Below, piece by piece: positions 55,319 through 63,339 of a stretch of DNA of 64,000 nt; the stretch's first letter is position 1; the number at the start of each line of letters is the position of its first letter. The DNA is from Streptomyces flavotricini (GTDB lineage Bacteria > Actinomycetota > Actinomycetes > Streptomycetales > Streptomycetaceae). A program made the translations under genes and the position numbers. Below the pieces are notes generated by a model. That model had not been told where the DNA came from, did no database searches, and saw only the letters and a program-made list of their open reading frames with translations. The DNA is taken from positions 3,923,159 to 3,987,158 of the forward strand of contig NZ_JAINUL010000001.1 of assembly GCF_020639365.1 (NCBI RefSeq). Direction: 5' to 3'.

Positions 55319-56605
55319 ATGATGGGTTTCGTGCGTGTGCTGCGGGCTCCCGTTGAGGGACGGGCCTGGCGGGAGTTCGGGTATCTGGTGCTCGGGCTGC
55401 CGCTGAGCCTGCTGTACTTCTCGCTCGCGATCACCGGCGTCAGCCTCGGCGCCGGGCTGCTCGTCACCTTCCTCGGGATCCCGGTGCTCGCCGGGGTGCT
55501 CGCCATGTGCCGGGGGTTCGGGCGCGTCGAGCGGGGCCGGGCGCGGGCCATGCTCGGGCTCGACATCGCCGAGCCCGCGCCCGTCCGGGCCCGGAAGCGG
55601 GGTCCGCTCGCCGCCATGGGTGCCCTGCTCAAGAGCGGCAGCGCCTGGCGGCACGCGCTGTACGCCGTGATCCACCTCCCCTGGGCCGTGTTCGCCTTCA
55701 CCCTGGCACTGGTGTTCTGGGCGTACGGCTGGGCCTTCCTGCTGTACCCGGTCTGGTTCTGGGTCTTCCCGGCGTACACCGACTGGCCGGGGCTCCAGCT
55801 CTTCCAGAACGACGACTACACCTTCTACCTCGACTCCCCCGCCGAGATCGCCCTCGCCTGCCTGGTCGGGCTGGCCTTCACCCTGACCACGCCCTGGGTG
55901 GTGCGGGCCCTGACCACCGTCGACCGGGTCCTCGTCGCCGGGCTGCTCGGCCCCTCGCGCCTCGACCACCGGGTCACCGAGCTGGAGTCCGACCGCGGGG
56001 TCGTCGTCGACACCGCCGCCGCCGACCTGCGCCGCATCGAGCGCGACCTGCACGACGGCGCCCAGGCCCGCCTCGTGGCCCTGGCCATGGACCTCGGACT
56101 GGCGAAGGAGAAGCTGACCGAGGACCCCCGGGCGGCCGCCCGCATGGTGGACGAGGCACACGGAGAGGTCAAGATCGCGCTCCAGGAGCTGCGCGACCTG
56201 GCCCGCGGGATCCACCCGGCCGTACTGACGGACCGCGGCCTGGACGCGGCGCTGTCCTCGGTCGCCTCCCGCTGCGCGGTGCCGGTACGGGTCTCGGCGG
56301 ACCTGGAGGAGCGGCCCGCGGCCGCCATCGAGGGAATCGCGTACTTCACGGTGTCCGAGCTGCTCCAGAACATCAGCAAGCACTCCGGAGCCCGTACCGC
56401 GAGCGTGGACGTGTGGAAGTCCGGGGACCGGCTGCTGATCCAGGTCGCGGACGACGGGCGCGGCGGCGCGAGCAGCACGGGCTCGGGCACGGGGCTGGCC
56501 GGTCTCACCGAGCGGCTGGACGCCGTGGACGGGGTGCTGGTCCTCGATTCCCCGGCCGGCGGCGGCACCACCGTCACCGCCGAGCTCCCCTGGCGTTCCC
56601 GGTAG
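55319..56605 (+). CDS. sensor histidine kinase, paralogue of the preceding one
   Basis: The protein has 428 residues. It has the same order of domains: membrane sensor part (FGYLVLGLPLSLLYFSLAIT, VFAFTLALVFWAYGWAFLLY), a longer loop near residues 150-175, the phosphoacceptor His245 in ERDLHDGAQARLV, N box ELLQNISKHSGA and G boxes ADDGRGGA and GLAGLTERLDAV. The kinase cores of the two are almost identical, so the gene arose by tandem duplication. Start is one of two adjacent ATGs after AGGGAGGG. Confidence 0.9.
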   Translation: MMGFVRVLRAPVEGRAWREFGYLVLGLPLSLLYFSLAITGVSLGAGLLVTFLGIPVLAGVLAMCRGFGRVERGRARAMLGLDIAEPAPVRARKRGPLAAMGALLKSGSAWRHALYAVIHLPWAVFAFTLALVFWAYGWAFLLYPVWFWVFPAYTDWPGLQLFQNDDYTFYLDSPAEIALACLVGLAFTLTTPWVVRALTTVDRVLVAGLLGPSRLDHRVTELESDRGVVVDTAAADLRRIERDLHDGAQARLVALAMDLGLAKEKLTEDPRAAARMVDEAHGEVKIALQELRDLARGIHPAVLTDRGLDAALSSVASRCAVPVRVSADLEERPAAAIEGIAYFTVSELLQNISKHSGARTASVDVWKSGDRLLIQVADDGRGGASSTGSGTGLAGLTERLDAVDGVLVLDSPAGGGTTVTAELPWRSR

Positions 56606-56773
56606 GCCCGTTCCCGGTGGTCCGTGCGGGGCCGTCCCGTTCCCGGCCGTCCCGTTCCCGGCTCCCGCGTACGCCGCATCCGATGATCCCTACTCGCCTC
56701 CATCCTGCCCTCGGGCTGGGATGCTTGGCTGCGTCAGGTACATCGGACGACGTGGACGCGGGAGCTGCTGGAC

Positions 56774-57445
56774 GTGGAAGACAGGGTGCGGGTGGTCATC
56801 GCCGAGGATTCGGTGCTGCTGCGTGAGGGCCTGACCCGGTTGCTGACCGACCGGGGGCATGACGTCGTGGCCGGCGTCGGGGACGCGGAAGCCCTGATCA
56901 AGACGGTGGCGGAGCTGGCCGCCGAGGACGCGCTGCCGGACGTGGTGGTGGCGGACGTACGGATGCCGCCGACGCACACCGACGAGGGCGTGCGGGCCGC
57001 CGTACGGCTGCGGCGCGAGCATCCCGGCATAGGCGTGCTCGTGCTGTCGCAGTACGTGGAGGAGCAGTACGCCACCGAACTGCTGGCCGGTTCCAGTACC
57101 GGCGTGGGGTATCTGCTCAAGGACCGGGTGGCCGACGTGCGGGAGTTCCTGGACGCCGTCGTGCGCGTGGCCCGGGGCGGGACCGCCCTGGACCCGGAGG
57201 TGGTCGCCCAGCTGCTCGGGCGCAGCCGGAAGCAGGACGTGCTGGCGGGGCTGACCCCGCGCGAGCGCGAGGTGCTGGGCCTGATGGCCGAAGGCCGGAC
57301 CAATTCGGCCGTGGCCAAGCAGCTCGTGGTCAGCGACGGAGCGGTGGAGAAGCACGTCAGCAACATCTTCATGAAGCTCGGGCTGTCACCGAGCGATGGG
57401 GACCACCGGCGGGTTCTGGCCGTTCTCACCTACCTGCGGTCTTGA
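56774..57445 (+). CDS. NarL/FixJ family response regulator
   Basis: The protein has 223 residues. The receiver domain has EDS at 11-13, the phosphoacceptor Asp61 in VVVADVRMPP, and Lys in GYLLKDRV. The C-terminal LuxR-type helix-turn-helix reads LTPREREVLGLMAEGRTNSA, VAKQLVVSDGAVEKHVSNIF. It is the probable partner of the two kinases, and the GGTGGGGTTATCCCC dyad is a candidate target. GTG start. Confidence 0.9.
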   Translation: MEDRVRVVIAEDSVLLREGLTRLLTDRGHDVVAGVGDAEALIKTVAELAAEDALPDVVVADVRMPPTHTDEGVRAAVRLRREHPGIGVLVLSQYVEEQYATELLAGSSTGVGYLLKDRVADVREFLDAVVRVARGGTALDPEVVAQLLGRSRKQDVLAGLTPREREVLGLMAEGRTNSAVAKQLVVSDGAVEKHVSNIFMKLGLSPSDGDHRRVLAVLTYLRS

Positions 57446-57462
57446 CCGAAAGACCGGGGGCA

Positions 57463-57497
57463 TTGATCAAAACCTTGATCAACTGACACCCTGTCAG
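57463..57497. promoter_or_regulatory. double TTGATCAA and adjoining dyad after the response regulator
   Basis: Two palindromes TTGATCAA (57463-57470 and 57475-57482) with 12-bp centre spacing are followed directly by CTGACA-CCC-TGTCAG (57483-57497). This AT-rich block stands out in GC-rich DNA and lies about 230 bp upstream of korA. Confidence 0.5.
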
Positions 57498-57570
57498 GTG
57501 TGGCGTTACTGCACCGGGCCGCTGGGGGCTCGCACCATTTCTGCACGGCACGACATCTCGGAATCTCTCG

Positions 57571-57604
57571 GAATCCCGTGGACCCGCTTCATCCCACGGG
57601 ATTC
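57571..57604 (+). promoter_or_regulatory. 11-bp perfect hairpin upstream of korA
   Basis: GAATCCCGTGG (57571-57581) pairs with CCACGGGATTC (57594-57604). It may be the terminator of the response regulator gene or a leader element of korA. A TAGGGT box near 57676, 50 nt before korA, is a possible promoter downstream of it. Confidence 0.5.
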
Positions 57605-57725
57605 TCTCGACAGACCGCCGCAGACGACGGTCCAGAATACGAGCGTCCCCCGGGAAGGCCGGCCCTGCCGACGTAGGGTTGACCTTGGGAACGGGAACGC
57701 CACGCCTCGAAGGAGGTCCAGTTCA

Positions 57726-58124
57726 GTGACCAGCCAGGTCAGTAGTCCAGCCGAACAGGCCGACGGGGCCGAAGGTGCCGTAGTCGGCGAACAGCGGACC
57801 CCCCCGGCTCCGGGGGGCAAGGAAGTACGCCGTCTGGACCGCGTGATCATCCGCTTCGCGGGTGACTCGGGTGACGGCATGCAGCTCACCGGTGACAGGT
57901 TCACCTCCGAGACGGCGTCCTTCGGAAACGACCTCTCCACGCTGCCGAACTTCCCGGCCGAGATCCGTGCCCCCGCCGGCACCCTGCCGGGCGTCTCGTC
58001 GTTCCAGCTGCATTTCGCCGAATCCGCAGCGAGAAAGGCATCCGCTGGGGCGGCAGACCCCTACCCTCCGCGGCCTGACCGCTCAACCCGGCGAACCTTC
58101 CCGGTCACAGCACTAGATGATTGA
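57726..58124 (+). pseudogene. korA: korA 5' fragment (2-oxoacid:ferredoxin oxidoreductase alpha), truncated
   Basis: The GTG start is preceded by AAGGAGG and gives VTSQVSSPAEQADGAEG, then the real KorA gamma-domain start KEVRRLDRVIIRFAGDSGDG, TETASFGNDLSTLPNFPAEI-type sequence and GVSSFQLHFA. Family similarity ends abruptly at base 58021 (TTCGCCGA), after 99 codons of about 640. The frame then runs 34 codons through unrelated sequence to a stop, into the left end of an IS element. An intact protein would couple 2-oxoacid decarboxylation to ferredoxin reduction. Confidence 0.88.
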
Positions 58125-58132
58125 TTCCAAGG
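58114..58132 (+). repeat. left inverted repeat of the IS
   Basis: TAGATGATTGATTCCAAGG, matching the right end with one mismatch (T/C at position 13). Confidence 0.85.
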
Positions 58133-58169
58133 GGTAGCTGCACGGACGCGAGGGTGCCCCTCTCAGTTT

Positions 58170-59084
58170 GTGACGACCGAGATAGACACCCTCGCAACTG
58201 CACTGTACGTGCGGGTCGATGACCTTTTGAAGGCTTCGCCGCATCTAGCTCCGTGGCGGCCTCGGGTGGGCCTGGAGCCGAAGCTCAGCGACGCGGAGCT
58301 GGTCACCCTGGCGGTGATGCAGGCCCTGCTGGGCTTCGTCTCCGAGGCCCGTTGGCTGCGCTATGCCCACACCCACCTGCGATACCTGTTCCCGTACCTG
58401 CCCCAGCAGCCGGGCTGGAACAAGCGCCTGCGGCGAGCCGCCAATCTGGTCCGGCAGGTGCTGCGAGAGCTGGCCACAGACACCGCGCTGTGGGGCGACG
58501 ACGTGTGGATCGTGGATTCCACACCGGTGGAGTGCGGACGGTCCCGCGAGACCGCGAAACGCTCTGACCTGGCTGGATGGGCCGAGTACGGGTACTGCGC
58601 CAGCCACTCGCGGTTCTTCTGGGGCCTGCGCCTGCATCTGGTCTGCACCCTGCACGGCCTGCCCATCGCCTTCGCGCTGACCGGCGCCAAGGCCGTGGAA
58701 CGCGAAGTCCTGCTGGACATCTTCCACGTCGAACCGGGCCTGCTCGCCGGCCGACGGCCACCGACGCTGCTGGCGGACAAGAACTACTACGGCCGCGTCT
58801 TCGAGCAGCATCTCGCCGACCTGGGAGTCCGGCTATTGCGGCCGGCCCGCAAGGGCGAACCCGAGCGGACGGGAGCTGAGCTGTTCAAGCCGCTGCGGCA
58901 GCTGATCGAGTCGGTCAACCAGACCCTCAAGGGACAGCTCGACCTTGAACGGCACGGCGGCAGGACCCCGGCCGGGGTCACCGTTCGGGTGCTACAACGA
59001 CTCCTCGCCCTGACCGCCGCGATCTGGCACAACCACAAGACCAGCGGACCGGTCATCCGCCCGCTAACCGCCTACGACCACTGA
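58170..59084 (+). CDS. IS982-family transposase
   Basis: The protein has 304 residues, full length for the family. DDE residues are seen in WIVDSTPVECG, LLADKNYYG and LIESVNQTLKGQLDLERH. The sequence GYCASHSRFFWGLRLHLVC lies between the first two. GTG start. No frameshift or stop, so the element could still be active. Confidence 0.9.
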   Translation: MTTEIDTLATALYVRVDDLLKASPHLAPWRPRVGLEPKLSDAELVTLAVMQALLGFVSEARWLRYAHTHLRYLFPYLPQQPGWNKRLRRAANLVRQVLRELATDTALWGDDVWIVDSTPVECGRSRETAKRSDLAGWAEYGYCASHSRFFWGLRLHLVCTLHGLPIAFALTGAKAVEREVLLDIFHVEPGLLAGRRPPTLLADKNYYGRVFEQHLADLGVRLLRPARKGEPERTGAELFKPLRQLIESVNQTLKGQLDLERHGGRTPAGVTVRVLQRLLALTAAIWHNHKTSGPVIRPLTAYDH

Positions 59085-59103
59085 CCTTGGGATCAATCAT
59101 CTA
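59085..59103 (-). repeat. right inverted repeat of the IS
   Basis: On the minus strand TAGATGATTGATCCCAAGG; the transposase stop lies immediately inside it. Confidence 0.85.
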
Positions 59104-59218
59104 TTTGCCGGCCAGCGTACGGCCCCCTGGCCATGCCCGACCCCAACCCGAACAGGACACCGGCCAAAGCCCACTCCGTCGCCCTCACGTACGTGGCCGT
59201 CTGACGGCAACGCCGACG

Positions 59219-59337
59219 GCAGCAGTCCGCAAGGGTTCCGTGACCGACGCCATCCGCTACCAAGGCGGTCTCACCGGCAAGGCGTACACGAAGTCCGTCA
59301 CCGCTTACGACACCCTGGGCCGTCCGACGACCAGCCG
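59219..59337 (+). pseudogene. RHS/YD-repeat protein remnant
   Basis: About 40 codons read AVRKGSVTDAIRYQGGLT then GKAYTKSVTAYDTLGRPT, the typical YD-repeat pattern of RHS/WapA-type polymorphic toxins. No start, no further repeats and no toxin domain are present, so it is a debris fragment next to the IS. Confidence 0.65.
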
Positions 59338-59401
59338 TCGATCACTTGGCCAGTGCGCTCGCGCTGCTCGACCGGGCTTGCGAGCCTGCTGACCCGGTTG
59401 G

Positions 59402-59437
59402 GCTCCCCGGCAGTGCGGCGCGGTGCTGCCGGGGAGC
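59402..59437 (-). terminator. terminator after the LAL regulator gene
   Basis: GCTCCCCGGCA (59402-59412) pairs perfectly with TGCCGGGGAGC (59427-59437), 7 nt past the stop of the leftward gene. Confidence 0.8.
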
Positions 59438-59443
59438 GGGCGG

Positions 59444-62197
59444 TCAGGCGTGGGTTGGGGTGGGGAGGGGGTCCAGGCCCGTGGGGAGGTCGCCTCTCGA
59501 GGTGATCTGGAGTTTGCGGTAGACGCGGGTCAGGTGCTGTTCGACCGTGCTGACCGTCAGGTAGAGCTTCGCCGAGATCTCGCGGTTCGTCAGGCCCTGG
59601 GCCGCCAGGGTGGCCACCCGCTGTTCCGAGCTGCTGAGTTTCGCCGTCGTGGCGGCCGTCTCCGGAGCCTCCGACGGCGCGCGGTCGCGGTCGCGGGTGG
59701 TGGTGGCGGGCGGGGTGGTCAGGGGGGCGTCGGGGAGGATCTCCCGGCACAGGGCCGTGGCCTCCGCCTCCTTCGCCAGGTTCCACGCCGAGCGGACCAT
59801 CGCGCTGCCCTTCGCCGCCGACCCGTCCGCCTGCAGCGCCCGGCCCAGCTCCGCCATCGCCCGCGCCGCCTCCACCCGGTCCCCGGAGCGGTGCAGTGCC
59901 TCGACCGCCTGTCCCAGGACGGCCGCACGCCGCTTGGGGTCGCCGGCCAGCGCCCTGACGCGGAGCGAGACGCCCCGTACGTACGGCCGCTGCGCGTCGG
60001 GCAGGGCGAGCTGCTGGAGGGCGAGCTGCTCGGCCCGCGCCCCCTCGCCCAGCCTCAGCAGCGCCTCCGCCGCGTCCGTGCGCCACGGCAGGAACGCCGG
60101 CCGGTCCACCCGGCCCTCCTCCATGAGCCGCCCGGCCTCGAGGAAGTCCGCGAGCGCCGCGTGCGGCTGATTGACCGCCAGCCGGTACAAGCCGCGGGCC
60201 CGCAGGAACGCCAGCCCGTGCAGGCCGGTGAGCAGCCCCTTCGGCACCTGCCGGTCGGCGAGCCGGGAGGCCTCCGTGAAGCGGCCCATCGCCGTGCACG
60301 CCCGGATCAGCACCGCCGCCGGCGCGCACGGGAAGCTTCCGCCGCGCTCCGGCAGGACCTCAAGCGCCGCCGTCGCGTGCGTGTACGCACCCCGCAGGTC
60401 GCCCATCCGCAGCAGCGCCTCGGCGTGCAGCGCGGCGAACACCGCGCTCCAGCCGGGAGCCTGGCAGCGCCGGGCCTCCTCCAGCAGGTTCCGGCTCCAC
60501 GGCACGGCCCGCTCGGGATGCTCCGAGCAGATCAGCGACCGTACGGCCTGGGAGAGCGGCGCCACCGTGGCGTCCGTCAGCCGGGCCGAGTGCAGCAGCC
60601 GCTCGCCCGCCGCGGCCGTGGTGTCCACCAGCGTGTCCAGGGGAGAGGCGGCCGGCTCCCCGACGGCGGCCGGCAGCAGGGCGGCGGCCTCGGCGACCTG
60701 CCCTTGTGCGAGCAGCAGCCCGGCCAGCGGCTGCACCTGCTCGGCGTCCAGGAGCCCGTCCCGCGCCTCCTCCAGCAGGGCGCCCAACTGCCGCTCCGCG
60801 GCAACCGGATCGAAACGCGCCGTGATCTGCGCGAGCCGTACCCGGATCCCGCGTCCGGCGTGTTCGTCGCCCCGCCCCTGCGCGGCGAGCTCCAGCAGCC
60901 GCGCCGCCTCGCGCGCGTCGCCCCGTACGAGGAGCTCCTCGGCGGCGTCCCGCAGTACGGAGACCTCCGCCGGACCGCAGTCCAGGGGCCGGCCCTCGGC
61001 GCGGGCCGCCAGCAGGTGACCGGCCACCGCGAGCACCGGCCCGCGGTCCTCGCCCAGCACCCGGGCGGCGTCGCGGTGCAACGCGGTCCGCAGCTGCGGA
61101 GCGCACTCCTCGAGGGCCGCGGCGCGCGCGGCGGGGTGGCGGAACGCCAGGCCCTCCGGCGGGCCCTGCGGCGCTCCCGAGGTCTCCGGCGCTCCCGTGG
61201 TCTCCAGCAGGCCCGAGGCCTCCAGCGCGGCCAGCCCGCGGCGGGCCGCCGCCGCGTCGAGGCCGGCCAGCCGGGTGACCCGGGCGGCGGTCGCCTGCTC
61301 GCCGAGCAGCGCCGCGGCACGGGCCAGCGCGAGCGCGTCCGGCCCGCTGCGGCGCAGGCACGTCGCGACGGCCTGGGCGAACGGCCCGCCGGGCTCGGGG
61401 GAGGGGAACGAGGAGGCGCGGGGTCCGGCCGCGGCCGCCTCGGGAGCCTCCCGCCCGGCCGCCTCCTCGACGAGCGCGCGCAGCAGCAGCGGGTTGCCCC
61501 CGCTGATCCGGTGCAGCTCAGCGGCGTCGGCGGCCTCGGCGGCGGCGTTCGCGTCAACGGCGTGCGCGGCAACGGCCTGCGCGCCAACGGCGTTGGCGGC
61601 AGGCGCGGATCCCTCCCGCCGGCCCCGTACGAGGGCCACCTCGGCCGCCGTCAGCCGCTCCAGCCGCATCCGCCGGAAGTGCGGCTGGCGCATCAGCTCG
61701 GTGGTGAACGCCGGGTCCTGCGCCGGGGCGTGCGCCGCGCCGGCGACCACGACGAGCACCGGTGCGGTACGCGCGTGCCGGGCGAGGTACTGCACGTACT
61801 GCAACGACTCGCGGTCGGCGTACTGGACGTCGTCGACGCAGAGCACGACCGGGCAGTCCAGGCTCAGTTCGCGCAGCTCCGCGCAGAACGCCTGCATCGC
61901 CTCGACCCGCGAGGGCGCGCCCGGGCCCTCGGAGGGCCGCGGCAGGGCGAAGACCTGCTCGCTGTTGACCAGCTGGCGCAGTACGCCGAGCGGCACCTGC
62001 TGCTCCTCGGGCGCGCCGACCGCGTACAGGACCAGCGCGCCTGCCGTCGCCGCCCGCTCGGCGACGAGGTCGACGAGCGCACTCTTTCCGCATCCCGTGC
62101 CGGCTTCGATCAGAACGATCCGGGACCGCCCCGCGACGCAGTCCGCGAGTGCCGTCTCCAGGAGTTCGATTCCGGCTTCCCTGCCCGCCAATGTCAT
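59444..62197 (-). CDS. large ATP-binding LuxR-type regulator (LAL family)
   Basis: The protein has 917 residues. Walker A is EAGTGCGKSALVD near residue 34, and Walker B is VVLCVDDVQYAD near 120. A long helical middle of TPR-like repeats follows (residues about 400-820), and the C-terminal LuxR helix-turn-helix is LSSSEQRVATLAAQGLTNRE, ISAKLYLTVSTVEQHLTRVY. LAL proteins usually activate secondary-metabolite or catabolic genes. The start is taken as the ATG of MTLAGREAGIELLE; a GTG at 62224 is possible. It lies within the patch between the two korA fragments. Confidence 0.9.
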   Translation of the reverse strand: MTLAGREAGIELLETALADCVAGRSRIVLIEAGTGCGKSALVDLVAERAATAGALVLYAVGAPEEQQVPLGVLRQLVNSEQVFALPRPSEGPGAPSRVEAMQAFCAELRELSLDCPVVLCVDDVQYADRESLQYVQYLARHARTAPVLVVVAGAAHAPAQDPAFTTELMRQPHFRRMRLERLTAAEVALVRGRREGSAPAANAVGAQAVAAHAVDANAAAEAADAAELHRISGGNPLLLRALVEEAAGREAPEAAAAGPRASSFPSPEPGGPFAQAVATCLRRSGPDALALARAAALLGEQATAARVTRLAGLDAAAARRGLAALEASGLLETTGAPETSGAPQGPPEGLAFRHPAARAAALEECAPQLRTALHRDAARVLGEDRGPVLAVAGHLLAARAEGRPLDCGPAEVSVLRDAAEELLVRGDAREAARLLELAAQGRGDEHAGRGIRVRLAQITARFDPVAAERQLGALLEEARDGLLDAEQVQPLAGLLLAQGQVAEAAALLPAAVGEPAASPLDTLVDTTAAAGERLLHSARLTDATVAPLSQAVRSLICSEHPERAVPWSRNLLEEARRCQAPGWSAVFAALHAEALLRMGDLRGAYTHATAALEVLPERGGSFPCAPAAVLIRACTAMGRFTEASRLADRQVPKGLLTGLHGLAFLRARGLYRLAVNQPHAALADFLEAGRLMEEGRVDRPAFLPWRTDAAEALLRLGEGARAEQLALQQLALPDAQRPYVRGVSLRVRALAGDPKRRAAVLGQAVEALHRSGDRVEAARAMAELGRALQADGSAAKGSAMVRSAWNLAKEAEATALCREILPDAPLTTPPATTTRDRDRAPSEAPETAATTAKLSSSEQRVATLAAQGLTNREISAKLYLTVSTVEQHLTRVYRKLQITSRGDLPTGLDPLPTPTHA

Positions 62198-62227
62198 AGC
62201 CGCCCCCGCGATCTGAAGGTCCACCCG

Positions 62228-62281
62228 ACCGGTCCACCCGACCGGTCGGCCACCGGTCGGCCCACCGGTCGACCGACCGGT
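62228..62281. repeat. array of five ACCGGT palindromes
   Basis: ACCGGT occurs at 62228, 62241, 62252, 62264 and 62276, that is every 11-13 bp, mostly within GTCGGC/CACCGG contexts. The array lies 31 bp upstream of the LAL start and 107 bp past the PqqD-like stop, so it may be an operator array for the LAL gene. Confidence 0.7.
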
Positions 62282-62388
62282 CCACCCGCCTCTGACCCAG
62301 GACAGGATGGAGCCCGCGTGCTACAGAGCAGGTCGAGGAGAAGCGGAGATCGGGACGGAAACCGGCCAGGACGGCGTGGCGGGCCGCG

Positions 62389-62709
62389 TCAGGGCGCCGG
62401 CTGTACGCACAGCAGACCGGCGTCGCGCATTTCCTCGACCCATATGTCGAGATCGGCCCGCGCGTTTTCCGGTGCGGTGTTCCACAATTCGGCGAGCACA
62501 TCGGCCGCGATTCCCGCATCGCCGTCGTGGCGGCGCAGCAGAATCCACATCGCGGTGCCCACCGGGCCGCACCGGAACCGCCCCGGTCCGGGGGCGACAC
62601 CACCGCCTGAACCGGCGGCCGGTCCTGCCGCGTGCGCGGCGTGGAGCTCCAGACAGCCGTCCGCGTCCACGGAAGCGGCGACCACACCAGGCGTCGGTCG
62701 GACGCGCAC
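62389..62709 (-). CDS. PqqD-like (RiPP recognition element type) small protein
   Basis: From the GTG at 62709 the protein has 106 residues, VRVRPTPGVVAASVDADGCL at the start. It then has GRFRCGPVGTAMWILLRRHD, VLAELWNTAPE and DIWVEEMRDAGLL, the beta-strand and winged-helix pattern of PqqD/RRE proteins. GGAGGT lies 5 nt before this start; the frame is open to 62763. RRE proteins bind leader peptides for RiPP-modifying enzymes, but no such enzyme is in the window. Same strand as the LAL gene. Confidence 0.6.
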   Translation of the reverse strand: MRVRPTPGVVAASVDADGCLELHAAHAAGPAAGSGGGVAPGPGRFRCGPVGTAMWILLRRHDGDAGIAADVLAELWNTAPENARADLDIWVEEMRDAGLLCVQPAP

Positions 62710-63339
62710 GGCCACCTCCACTGCCGGATCCGAGACGTGTCGGCACCAGCCGATCGAGGACACCTCAAGCTATGGGGGAACGCCCGCCGGATCCATGGCG
62801 GGCGCCGCACTCTGGGGTGGCGGCTTCCACCGACCCCCTACGGAGGGGTGAAGGCACCCGGCCGGAGATAGGGGGAGCGCAGCCGCCCCCGGACCGGTGG
62901 TTCCGGCGGAATACCATCCCCATTCCGGCGGAAAAGGCCGTACGTGCCCGCGCCGCCGGGGCGGTCAGCTGGGCGGCACCCGAAATCGCCGGACCAAACC
63001 GGTTCAGGTCCGCTTGGCCGAATTGTGTGAGGGCTGCCGGTCGAAAGGGACGGTGAAAAACCGGGTGCCCGGAATCGATCGCCTTTTCCGTCGCGCCCCG
63101 ACCGTTCCTGCACCGGTCCTCCACCCGTCCTCAAGCGGCCCTGGACGCGCCCGCGGGTCCGCCGCACCGGGGAACGAGCCGGGGAGCGAGCCGGGGACCG
63201 AGCGCCGGTGGGGCCGCGGACCGGGCGCCGGTGGGGATGCGGACCGGGCGCCGGTGCGGCCGCTCAACGGGCGGTCGAGTCTGACGCGATCGCGGTTCGC
63301 GAGGCTGGCCCCTGTCCTGCTCATCCTCGGAGGTACCAG
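62710..63339. other. region without a confident gene between the PqqD-like gene and the second korA
   Basis: A minus-strand frame ending at 62765, directly before the PqqD-like gene, could encode a small Gly/Ser/Cys-containing peptide from an ATG at 62917 (50 residues, MVFRRNHRSGGGCAPP...), but it has no strong support. At 63196-63256 a 23-bp unit (GACCGGGCGCCGGTG plus 8 nt) is repeated almost three times. GGAGG at 63330 is the ribosome-binding site of korA copy 2. Confidence 0.4.
63196..63256. repeat. 23-bp tandem repeat, 2.6 copies
   Basis: Units start at 63196, 63219 and 63242 with the shared core GACCG(A/G)GCGCCGGTG. They lie 80-140 bp upstream of the second korA start. Confidence 0.7.

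Larger units (their letters stand above)
58114..59103 (+). mobile_element. IS982-family insertion sequence, 990 bp
   Basis: The ends are imperfect 19-bp inverted repeats, TAGATGATTGATTCCAAGG (58114-58132) and its complement with one mismatch (59085-59103). It carries one transposase gene. The 8 bp on each side (CACAGCAC and TTTGCCGG) do not match, so no target duplication is seen, which suggests a later rearrangement at one end. Confidence 0.88.

Noticed and set aside
59423..62851. Plus-strand open frame of more than 1100 codons opposite the LAL gene
   Set aside because: The minus frame has Walker A, Walker B and a LuxR helix-turn-helix; the plus frame has none and is an antisense shadow.
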